A stretch of DNA of 12,844 bases from Chromatiales bacterium (GTDB lineage: Bacteria > Pseudomonadota > Gammaproteobacteria > Steroidobacterales > GCA-2729495), in the NCBI GenBank assembly GCA_030614035.1, contig JAUWKW010000015.1, forward strand, positions 1-12,844, in the 5' to 3' direction. Below are positions 6,593-12,844 of the stretch, in pieces; position 1 is the first letter of the stretch; every line of letters begins with the position of its first letter. A program made the translations under genes and the position numbers. The notes under the pieces were generated by a model. The model searched no databases and was not told where the DNA came from. It was given only the letters and a program-made list of their open reading frames with translations.

Positions 6593-8973
6593 CAATAGAA
6601 ATCGCGCTGGTTCTCGGCATCCTGCTGATCGCATTGGTTCTGTTCGTCACTGAAGTATTGCGCATGGATTTGGTTGCGCTACTGGTGCTCAGCACCCTGG
6701 GAATCAGCGGCTTGGTCAGCCCTGCCCAAGCTGTTTCGGGTTTCAGCAACGCGGCAGTCATCACGGTCTGGGCAATGTTCATTCTTAGCGAAGGCCTGAC
6801 CCGCACTGGGATTGCTAATATTTTGGGGCAGCAGCTGCTCAGGGTGTCCGGGCGCAGCGAAATATCGTTGATCCTGGTGGTGATGCTGACGGCGGGCGGC
6901 CTGTCAGCGTTCATGAATAACATTGGCGTAGCCGCTTTGATGTTGCCGGTGGTCGTGAACATAGCGAGGCGCACCGAGACTCCACCGTCACGCCTGTTGA
7001 TGCCGCTGGCATATGGGTGCCTGCTCGGCGGACTCACCACGTTGATCGGGACCCCGCCTAATCTGCTCATTAGCGATGCACTTACGCAGAGCGGCGCGCG
7101 GGCCTTCCAATTGTTCGACTTTTCGCCGGTAGGGCTGGGTGCCGTGGCGGTTGGCACACTATTCGTGGCCTTCGTAGGTCGATTGATACTTCCGCAAAAG
7201 GACCCCAGTGGCGCCTCGAATCTGCGCAGCCAGCGCAATCTGCGAACGCTTTACGGGTTACAGGAACGCACTTTCGTTATGCGGATACCGCGGGAGTCGG
7301 TCTTGATTGGCAAAACCCTGGCCGATACCCGCATTGGGTCTGCGGTCGGGCTGATCGTCATTGCGCTGGATCGCGGCACCCGTATCGAGGCTTTGCCATC
7401 ACGCCAGACGGTTCTCCAGGGCGGCGACAAAATACTTGTGCAGGGTCGCTTGGACCGCTTCGAGGAACTTCGCCGATGGAGCGAAGTGGTTATCGAACGG
7501 GAAGCACCGCTGCTGCAATCTCTGGTCAGCGACCGGATCAAGTTGGTCGAAGTCATGGTCGCAACGGACTCAGCTATGGTCAAAGAACTTCTGCATCACA
7601 CAGAATTTCGCCGCCGCTTCGGGGCAAACGTTTTGGCTATTCGTCGAGATGATCTTGTTCGGCGCGTCAATATTTCGCATGTGCCGCTGCGAGGTGGCGA
7701 CTTCCTATTGTTGCAGGGTAGTGAAGAATCGCTCACTAAACTCGAACGGTCGAAAGAATTCTCAGAGATCCGGCCGGTCAGCGAAGACGATTTGATGGAA
7801 ACTTACCGCCTGCAGGAAAGTGTTTTCGTTATTAGGATTCCCAAGGGATCGCGCCTTGGAGGTTCGACTTTGGCGCAAAGCCGCCTCGGTGACGCGTTCG
7901 ATTTCCGACTGCTCGCCACGTTTCGGGAAGGTATGCTTCAACTGATGCCGGAACCGGACGAACTGGTTCTGGGGGGAGACCTGCTACTGCTGCAGGGACG
8001 CCCCGAGGACCTCGACGAATTACGCGGTCTCCAGGAATTGGAAATCGAAAACCGCGTGTCGCCACAACTGGGAAATTTCGAATCCGACCGGCTGGCCGTT
8101 CTGGAGGCAACGCTGGCACCTCATTCGCCGCTGGCGGGAACGTCAATGACCGAAATCAATTTCCGCGAAAAGCACGGCCTGGAGTTGATCGCAGTCTGGC
8201 GCTCCGGCCGGGCGATACGGTCAGACCTGGATCGCCTGCAGCTCCAGTTCGGCGACGCCCTATTGTTGATTGGCCCCCGCAAGAAGCTGGCGGTTTTTGG
8301 CGACGACCCGGACTTTCTCGCATTGACACCGATCGGTACGAGCCCGCCAGATACTCGGCGCGCGCCTTTAGCTAGTTTGATCATGCTCGGCGTCGTCGGT
8401 TCCGTTGTGACGGGCGCGTTACGGATCGAAATAGCAGCCATTGTCGGCGCAAGCCTTATGGTTCTGACGCGCTGCCTGAATATGGAGCAGGCGTACCGCG
8501 CAATAGATTGGCGTGCAGTGTTTCTGATTGCCGGAATGCTGCCCCTTGGAATCGCCATGCAGGAAACTGGCACGGCGCAGTATCTGGCTGGTCAGGTAAT
8601 GGAAGCGTTGGGAGATTTCGGGCCCTGGCCGGTGATTATGGGACTTTACATCGTAACGGCTATCGGGACGATGATCGTACCGACCGCTGCATTGGTGGTG
8701 TTAATGGCACCGATCGTTTTGTCGGCGAGCGCCGACATGGGGATCGCACCACAGACGGCCATGATGGCGATCGCAATGGCCGCCTCGGCGAGCTTTACGA
8801 GCCCGATTTCGCATCCAGCGAACATTCTGGTAATGGGACCGGGTGGCTACAGTTTTTCCGATTACCTCAAGCTTGGAATTCCACTCACGGTCATTGTATT
8901 CATCGTCGTAATGTTGCTGCTCCCCTTGTTCTGGCCGCTTCAGCCCACCGAGTTTGCGGCGAGTATCGGGTAA
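6589..8973 (+). CDS. SLC13-type permease with duplicated RCK_C regulatory module
   Basis: A 794-residue inner-membrane transporter of the divalent-anion:Na+ symporter/citrate-transporter-like group. The N-terminal membrane half (about residues 3-200) includes SNAAVITVWAMFILSEGL, SAFMNNIGVAALMLP and GTPPNLL. The C-terminal half (about 593-785) includes TSPISHPANILVMGPGGY. Both carry typical helical-hairpin motifs of the family. Between them lie about 390 soluble residues with four TrkA-C/RCK_C-like segments, at about 221-300, 305-388, 405-485 and 495-575. Family members I know usually carry two, so this one is enlarged. Translation starts at GTG inside the upstream stop (GTGA), implying coupling to the oxoprolinase. 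The substrate is not readable from sequence; a carboxylate such as 5-oxoproline or a dicarboxylate fits the operon (inference). RCK_C domains usually bind small ligands and may gate transport. Confidence 0.92.
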   Translation: MTIEIALVLGILLIALVLFVTEVLRMDLVALLVLSTLGISGLVSPAQAVSGFSNAAVITVWAMFILSEGLTRTGIANILGQQLLRVSGRSEISLILVVMLTAGGLSAFMNNIGVAALMLPVVVNIARRTETPPSRLLMPLAYGCLLGGLTTLIGTPPNLLISDALTQSGARAFQLFDFSPVGLGAVAVGTLFVAFVGRLILPQKDPSGASNLRSQRNLRTLYGLQERTFVMRIPRESVLIGKTLADTRIGSAVGLIVIALDRGTRIEALPSRQTVLQGGDKILVQGRLDRFEELRRWSEVVIEREAPLLQSLVSDRIKLVEVMVATDSAMVKELLHHTEFRRRFGANVLAIRRDDLVRRVNISHVPLRGGDFLLLQGSEESLTKLERSKEFSEIRPVSEDDLMETYRLQESVFVIRIPKGSRLGGSTLAQSRLGDAFDFRLLATFREGMLQLMPEPDELVLGGDLLLLQGRPEDLDELRGLQELEIENRVSPQLGNFESDRLAVLEATLAPHSPLAGTSMTEINFREKHGLELIAVWRSGRAIRSDLDRLQLQFGDALLLIGPRKKLAVFGDDPDFLALTPIGTSPPDTRRAPLASLIMLGVVGSVVTGALRIEIAAIVGASLMVLTRCLNMEQAYRAIDWRAVFLIAGMLPLGIAMQETGTAQYLAGQVMEALGDFGPWPVIMGLYIVTAIGTMIVPTAALVVLMAPIVLSASADMGIAPQTAMMAIAMAASASFTSPISHPANILVMGPGGYSFSDYLKLGIPLTVIVFIVVMLLLPLFWPLQPTEFAASIG
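7252..8298 (+). repeat. Tandem internal duplication of an RCK_C pair within the permease
   Basis: Unit one covers residues about 222-385 (7252-7743) and unit two residues about 406-570 (7804-8298). They align at a constant offset of 184-185 residues: YGLQERTFVMRIP against YRLQESVFVIRIP, TLADTRIG against TLAQSRLG, and SDRIKLVEVMVA against SDRLAVLEATLA. Nucleotide similarity is visible but well decayed, so the duplication is old rather than an assembly artefact. Confidence 0.8.
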
Positions 8974-8989
8974 CAATCGCGGCCGAACC

Positions 8990-9010
8990 GGGGTCTTTCG
9001 GAAGAACCCC
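8990..9010 (+). terminator. Possible terminator hairpin after the permease gene
   Basis: GGGGTCTT-TCGG-AAG(A)ACCCC forms an 8-bp stem with one bulged A and a UCGG tetraloop, 16 bp past the permease stop. No T-run follows, so intrinsic termination would be weak. The hairpin could also be a processing or attenuation structure. Confidence 0.4.
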
Positions 9011-9012
9011 AG

Positions 9013-9055
9013 TATAATCCGCTCCGGAAGGGCACAACTATTCGAGCAGCTGCTC
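9013..9055 (+). promoter_or_regulatory. Possible promoter with downstream palindromic operator
   Basis: A consensus TATAAT sits at 9013-9018, but no TTGACA-like -35 exists at 15-19 bp spacing and there is no extended TG. A perfect 12-bp palindrome, GAGCAGCTGCTC, lies at 9044-9055, where a repressor would block the early transcript of the reductase gene. Both are suggestions from sequence alone. Confidence 0.3.
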
Positions 9056-9099
9056 AGTGAAAGAAATAACAGCAGCAGTCTCCACTTGGCGGAATTAAC

Positions 9100-10350
9100 T
9101 TGATAAAGGAAACCACAGTCATCGTGGGTGCCGGACATGCAGCCGGCCAGGCGGTTGCTTCGCTAAGACAGGGCGGTTATAGCGGCCGTATTGTGTTGGT
9201 CGGTGACGAACCCCATGTGCCGTACCAACGCCCACCGTTATCAAAAAAGTTCCTGGCTGGTGAATTGGATCTGCATCGGCTGTACTTTAGGCCGGAAAAA
9301 TTCTACCCGGATCACGATATTGATCTTCGCTTGTCAACCCGTGCCGAGGAAATTGATCGAGCTGGGCAGAATCTACTGCTAAGTGACGGCACGAACATTC
9401 ACTATGACACACTGTTGCTGACGACCGGCAGTAAGGTGCGCAAGATGGACGTGCCGGGAAGTGACCTTGACGGTATTCAGTATCTGCGGAGCATCGAAGA
9501 TGTGCTGTCCATACGGCAAAAATTTAGCCCAGGAGCACGCCTCGTCATCGTCGGAGCGGGCTACATTGGCCTGGAAGTGGCCGCAGTAAGCGTATCGCAA
9601 GGCATCAACGTGACTGTACTCGAAATGGAAAACCGAGTGATGAAGCGAGCCGTCGGTCCGGCGATATCCGATTTTTTTGCCGCCCTTCACCGACGCGCAG
9701 GCGTAGACCTACGATTTGGGTACCGGGTTGAGTCCTTCGAAGGCAGCAAATCAGTAAGCACCGTCGTCTGCCAGGAAAACGAGCGCTTCGAAGCAGATCT
9801 CGTGATCGTAGGTGTCGGCATCCGGCCGAGCGTGGAACTGGCAGAGCGGGCGGGACTGGCATGCGACGACGGAATCGTCGTCGATGAGTCCTGCGTAACC
9901 GAGGATCAACACATTCTGGCCGCTGGCGACTGCACTAGTCACCCGAATGCTGTCCTTGGTCGCAGGGCGAGACTCGAATCGGTGCACAGCGCTCTTGAGC
10001 AGGCCAAGATTGCGGCGGCCAAAATCTGCGGCAAGCCCCCGCCCGAAATCCATGCGCCATGGTTCTGGTCAGACCAGTACGATGTGAAATTGCAAATCGT
10101 GGGCCTGGCAGAAGGCTATGACCAGACGATCCTGCGCGGTGATCCCGAGTCTGAATCGTTCGCCGTATTCTATCTTGCCAATGGTCGATTATTGGCTGTC
10201 GACGCGGTCAATAGGCCGCGAGAATTCATGATTGCCAAAAAGTTGGTTGCCCAGGGAATTTGTTTTCGCCCCGATGACCTCGGTGACACAAACAAAGATT
10301 TCAAGCAGCTCGCTCAACAAGCGTTGGCCGCTGCAGGCGAAAAGAATTAG
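9100..10350 (+). CDS. Ferredoxin-NAD(+) reductase, putidaredoxin/rhodocoxin reductase type
   Basis: A 416-residue soluble FAD enzyme that passes electrons from NADH to a [2Fe-2S] ferredoxin, usually for a cytochrome P450 or ring-hydroxylating oxygenase. Seen: the FAD-binding GAGHAAG at residues 10-16; PYQRPPLSK at 41-49, typical of this subgroup; the NAD-binding GAGYIGLE at 152-159 with Glu175 at the end of the following strand (favouring NADH over NADPH); the second FAD motif AAGD at 274-277; and PWFWSDQYD at 320-328 leading into the C-terminal reductase domain. Length matches the family (about 400-420). The start is TTG, because the first glycine motif begins only ten residues in and no in-frame ATG or GTG precedes it; a weak GGCGGA is about 7 bp upstream. 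No ferredoxin or oxygenase gene is near, so its partner is encoded elsewhere. It converges with the cluster to the right. Confidence 0.93.
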   Translation: MIKETTVIVGAGHAAGQAVASLRQGGYSGRIVLVGDEPHVPYQRPPLSKKFLAGELDLHRLYFRPEKFYPDHDIDLRLSTRAEEIDRAGQNLLLSDGTNIHYDTLLLTTGSKVRKMDVPGSDLDGIQYLRSIEDVLSIRQKFSPGARLVIVGAGYIGLEVAAVSVSQGINVTVLEMENRVMKRAVGPAISDFFAALHRRAGVDLRFGYRVESFEGSKSVSTVVCQENERFEADLVIVGVGIRPSVELAERAGLACDDGIVVDESCVTEDQHILAAGDCTSHPNAVLGRRARLESVHSALEQAKIAAAKICGKPPPEIHAPWFWSDQYDVKLQIVGLAEGYDQTILRGDPESESFAVFYLANGRLLAVDAVNRPREFMIAKKLVAQGICFRPDDLGDTNKDFKQLAQQALAAAGEKN

Positions 10351-10362
10351 TTCCTCACAGCA

Positions 10363-10379
10363 ACCCCGATCCACGGGGT
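10363..10379. terminator. Possible shared hairpin between convergent genes
   Basis: ACCCCG-ATCCA-CGGGGT is a perfect 6-bp stem with a 5-nt loop in the 28-bp gap between two convergent genes, and it touches the stop codon of the minus-strand gene. Position and symmetry suit a bidirectional terminator, but neither side has a T-run. Confidence 0.45.
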
Positions 10380-11032
10380 CATTCAACGTTGATCTGCATG
10401 GTGACCATGCCGACCGCCCCGCTTGGGCTATTCGGCTGACTAATGTAGTCGTCCTGAAACAAGCCCGTAGCGCCTGTAAACTTTCCGCTGGAACCCAAGA
10501 TTCCGCGCACGCGGCGGCCCTCCGGCCGCACCGTAACCGAATACTGTTCGCCAGTCGACAGTGGACCTTCTCCACGTAAACCCGCAATCAACACGTCTGT
10601 GATGACCGGCCAGTAATTCTCTCGCCCAACCAGGAATACACTGCCTGAATTGGGCCAGAATACGTTCCAGTAGCTGTCGATACCGAGATCGCCAACCAGC
10701 AAATCGCTCGTCTCTGCCACGGCAGTAAGCTTGGTCGCCAGCGCAGCCGTTTGCCCATCTTGATTTTTAAGCAGCAATACCGCTGCAGCCGTGTGACGTA
10801 TACCGTCGCTGTAAAATTCATCGCCGCTGCCAAAAAATTTGCTGATGCCGAAAAACGATAGCGGCGTCATTGCGATGCCGCGGTATTCCGCGGCGGAATA
10901 GTCGAAAACCATCGCTCCTCGCTGAACGTTGCCACTGCGTTCAATATGAGGGTAAAAAGGGTTCAACAGAAGTAAGGCTACGGCGGAGCCGATTCCGATA
11001 AGAATTCCCAAAATTCCAACGAGGGCCTTCAC
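10379..11032 (-). CDS. Unrecognised membrane-anchored protein, second of a paralogous pair
   Basis: 217 residues; I do not recognise the family. Residues about 4-23 form one hydrophobic helix ending in NPFYP, so the protein is probably anchored with the rest outside the cytoplasm; a signal peptide is also possible. The remainder is glycine-rich and strand-like, without cysteines or an obvious catalytic motif. It resembles its upstream neighbour: TAAAVLLLKNQDGQTAALATK aligns with TAEMYRLRNSTGTVIGIASK, and a C-terminal G-x-x-FTGATG aligns with the neighbour's FAGLIG. The F-x-G-x-x-G ending recalls allene-oxide-cyclase/dirigent-type beta-barrels, which is only a structural guess. The start is GTG, overlapping the neighbour's TAG by one base (TAGTG), so the two are probably translationally coupled. 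Function unknown. Confidence 0.82.
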   Translation of the reverse strand: MKALVGILGILIGIGSAVALLLLNPFYPHIERSGNVQRGAMVFDYSAAEYRGIAMTPLSFFGISKFFGSGDEFYSDGIRHTAAAVLLLKNQDGQTAALATKLTAVAETSDLLVGDLGIDSYWNVFWPNSGSVFLVGRENYWPVITDVLIAGLRGEGPLSTGEQYSVTVRPEGRRVRGILGSSGKFTGATGLFQDDYISQPNSPSGAVGMVTMQINVE

Positions 11033-11664
11033 TACAATTCCTTCTCCAGGCGCGTCACCAATTTGATGTGCCCGTGCATTACGCCTCCAGCGTCAATGTC
11101 TTCCACTCGCAGCGTTTCGTTATATGTACCGATCAACCCCGCAAACTCGTCTGTTCCGCGAATCAAGACCCCAGCGCCCCCCGGACCCGGTCCTGCTGTG
11201 ACCTGTACTTCATTCGGCGTGGTAGTAGTGGCTTGCGCTGTTCGCCGCGCATTGATTTGGTTCAGCAGCAAAGCACCCCGGCTCGGCAGCAGCAGTATCC
11301 AGTCGCTGACCCATGCAGATCTCGGCGCCGCCCCCGGAACTCTGCCGATCATCTTACTGGCTATCCCGATAACAGTGCCCGTGCTATTCCTTAGCCGATA
11401 CATTTCAGCAGTTACGCGTTCCTGACCGTCGGGTGAAAATCCTTGCCGCGGATAGGGCGCAGTACGAGCAAATTTCGGTAGCGCGATACGGTCGCTTGGT
11501 AATTCGATCGTAAAGGTTTCCTGCCTTCCCCCATTTGGCAGGGCGATGGTCTCTGATACGTATCGAATATGCGCGGGAAGAGGATAAAATCCGGCGACGA
11601 CAAGCACCAGTGCAAAGGCGGACAGGAAACCCGCGAAGAAAATACTTTTCAAGGCCGAACCCAC
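11032..11664 (-). CDS. Unrecognised membrane-anchored protein, first of a paralogous pair
   Basis: 210 residues of unknown family. Residues about 8-26 are strongly hydrophobic and followed by FYPLPAH, the same layout as the downstream gene (helix, then FYP). The rest looks like an extracytoplasmic beta-rich domain: alternating polar and apolar stretches, a Thr-rich linker near residues 143-149, and RGTDEFAGLIG close to the C-terminus. No cysteines or known active-site motifs are visible. The GTG start is in frame with the hydrophobic helix; an ATG two bases upstream is in another frame, and there is no clear ribosome-binding site. The gene lies 75 bp after gshA on the same strand, so it may be part of a gshA transcript. 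Its stop overlaps the next start by one base. Function unknown. Confidence 0.82.
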   Translation of the reverse strand: MGSALKSIFFAGFLSAFALVLVVAGFYPLPAHIRYVSETIALPNGGRQETFTIELPSDRIALPKFARTAPYPRQGFSPDGQERVTAEMYRLRNSTGTVIGIASKMIGRVPGAAPRSAWVSDWILLLPSRGALLLNQINARRTAQATTTTPNEVQVTAGPGPGGAGVLIRGTDEFAGLIGTYNETLRVEDIDAGGVMHGHIKLVTRLEKEL

Positions 11665-11739
11665 ATTAGCCGGAGCGTACGCCGCGCAATATTAAACTCG
11701 GCTTCTTCGCCAAACAAGAACTACCAGCTATGCCTGACA

Positions 11740-12844
11740 TTAGCTGAGATAATCTGCCACGAATGCATCAAACGAGACATCATCCGCGTCCTCTATGGCC
11801 CGCTGGCGCTGCAGCGACTCTGTCTGTTCTGAGCCCAGTAGCGAACGGTGGCCATTGTGCTCAGGTGCCAGGTCGAGAAAATAGTCACGGTAGTCCTGCG
11901 CAACCTGCAGTGCAAACGGTACGAAAGGCATTCCCGATTTGCCAACTTCCGCGATTAATCTAGCCGACGGCGTCCGGTCAACATTCTCTACCGCAAGCAT
12001 TTGCAACCTAAGCGCGTCGACATATGGGCCCTCGGAGCCACCGTCAAGAAATTCACAGACAGAGGTCATTTGATCACAAACTTCCAACGCCCAGGTTTTC
12101 AAAGAAATCAGCGCTCCGCTGCGCCTTAGTTCGACGCCTGGCTCACGACCGCTTTTGGCCGTGGTTGCGTTATTAAATTTGCTGTCGCGCAGTTCGCTTC
12201 CCTCAATTGGTGGGCTATCGAGCAGCAGGCAGTAAATAAGAAATGTCTCCAGAAACCGGATTTGCGATTGATTGATTCCGACCGGATCAAATGGACTAAC
12301 ATCCAGGGCCCGCAGCTCTACGTATTCAACGCCACCGCGCTGCAAAGCGCTGGTCGGGCGCTCACCTGATCGAGCGACTCGCTTCGGACGTATCGTACTG
12401 TAGTACTCATTTTCAATTTGCAGGTGATTGGCATTGAGTTGTAGATGTAGGTCATCGCGTTTGAGACCAATATCCATGTAACCCGGGTTCGGGGTGTTGA
12501 TAGCTGTAGAAAGATCCCTCACGTACTCGTCGAGGCTGTTGGCTGATACCTGCAGACTTGCCTGATTCGTATGCTGGTATCCAAGGTCACTCATACGTAG
12601 TGATGTAGCGTACCGTCCGAAATACGTATTGCTATCAAGTTCCTCCAGATTGACCTCCTTTCCGGCAATGAAACTTTTGCACACGATTGGTGATGCCCCA
12701 AACAGATACAGCAAGAGCCAATCCAACCGGCGAACATTTCGAACGAGTCCGAGATAGGCGTCGGATTTGCATTGAATCAAATCACTCGTCCATTTCTCGA
12801 TTTCGCGATACGTTTCCCAAAATGAATCGGGTAACGAATAATTG
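11740..12844 (-). CDS. gshA: Glutamate-cysteine ligase, class I, C-terminal part (runs off the right edge)
   Basis: First and rate-limiting step of glutathione synthesis: glutamate + cysteine + ATP gives gamma-glutamylcysteine. The reading frame stays open to the last base, giving 367 visible residues beginning NYSLPDSFW, which match the region after the HY of the family's SGxHYN motif. The apparent TTG start at 12780 is internal. Strong matches to E. coli GshA include YLFGASPIVCKSF, YATSLRMSDLGY, LQIENEYYSTIRPKR, VARSGERPTSALQRGG and YVELRALDVSPFDPVG. E. coli GshA has 518 residues, so about 150 N-terminal residues are missing to the right. The C-terminus (DDVSFDAFVADYLS) ends where the family normally ends. 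Two unknown membrane-anchored genes follow on the same strand. Promoter and start lie outside the window. Confidence 0.96.
   Translation of the reverse strand, partial: NYSLPDSFWETYREIEKWTSDLIQCKSDAYLGLVRNVRRLDWLLLYLFGASPIVCKSFIAGKEVNLEELDSNTYFGRYATSLRMSDLGYQHTNQASLQVSANSLDEYVRDLSTAINTPNPGYMDIGLKRDDLHLQLNANHLQIENEYYSTIRPKRVARSGERPTSALQRGGVEYVELRALDVSPFDPVGINQSQIRFLETFLIYCLLLDSPPIEGSELRDSKFNNATTAKSGREPGVELRRSGALISLKTWALEVCDQMTSVCEFLDGGSEGPYVDALRLQMLAVENVDRTPSARLIAEVGKSGMPFVPFALQVAQDYRDYFLDLAPEHNGHRSLLGSEQTESLQRQRAIEDADDVSFDAFVADYLS

Noticed and set aside
6285..7238. A 317-codon minus-strand open frame
   Set aside because: It lies antisense to the end of the oxoprolinase gene and the start of the permease, both certain by homology. 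Its translation shows no recognisable domain.
12778..12780. TTG as the start codon of gshA
   Set aside because: The frame stays open upstream to the window edge and the extra residues (NYSLPDSFW and onward) match GshA, so the codon is an internal Leu.
1..12844. CRISPR arrays, tRNA genes, insertion sequences or a defence system
   Set aside because: No regularly spaced direct repeats, tRNA-like cloverleaf, transposase, integrase, nuclease or toxin-antitoxin gene is visible on either strand.

Overview
The window looks like a chromosomal segment of a free-living, probably marine gammaproteobacterium. The lineage call is inference. It rests on a class I (E. coli-type) glutamate-cysteine ligase, a PutP-like sodium symporter, moderate GC content and metabolic rather than phage gene content. 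I see no tRNA, rRNA, CRISPR array, transposase or prophage gene.

Layout, left to right. Positions 1-333 hold a very GC-rich stretch with no credible protein. It has many nested and long-range complementary segments and reads as a structured RNA or a small dispersed element, most likely on the + strand. It abuts the stop codon of a minus-strand sodium:solute symporter (333-1772). Upstream of the symporter on the same strand is a secreted DUF3179 protein (1905-2846). A 128-bp divergent gap separates these from a plus-strand pair: a single-chain 5-oxoprolinase/hydantoinase (HyuA+HyuB fusion, 2975-6592) and an SLC13-type permease (6589-8973). The pair overlaps by 4 bp (GTGA) and is almost certainly translationally coupled. 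The permease carries four RCK_C-like segments arranged as a duplicated two-domain module. After a 126-bp gap with a hairpin and a perfect 12-bp palindrome comes a ferredoxin-NAD+ reductase of the putidaredoxin-reductase type (9100-10350, TTG start).

This gene converges on a minus-strand cluster. Read in its own direction, that cluster is gshA (partial, entering from the right edge, 12844-11740) followed by two unrecognised membrane-anchored proteins (11664-11032 and 11032-10379). These two overlap by 1 bp (TAGTG) and look like diverged paralogues of each other.

How the genes may work together. The enzyme/permease pair suggests uptake of an organic anion and ATP-driven ring opening of 5-oxoproline or a related cyclic amide. 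GshA makes gamma-glutamylcysteine, so two steps linked to glutathione/5-oxoproline metabolism lie within 10 kb, but in separate transcription units on opposite strands. The reductase has no ferredoxin or P450 partner in the window. The most interesting items are the structured GC-rich element at the left edge, the duplicated RCK_C module inside the permease, and the paralogous pair downstream of gshA.
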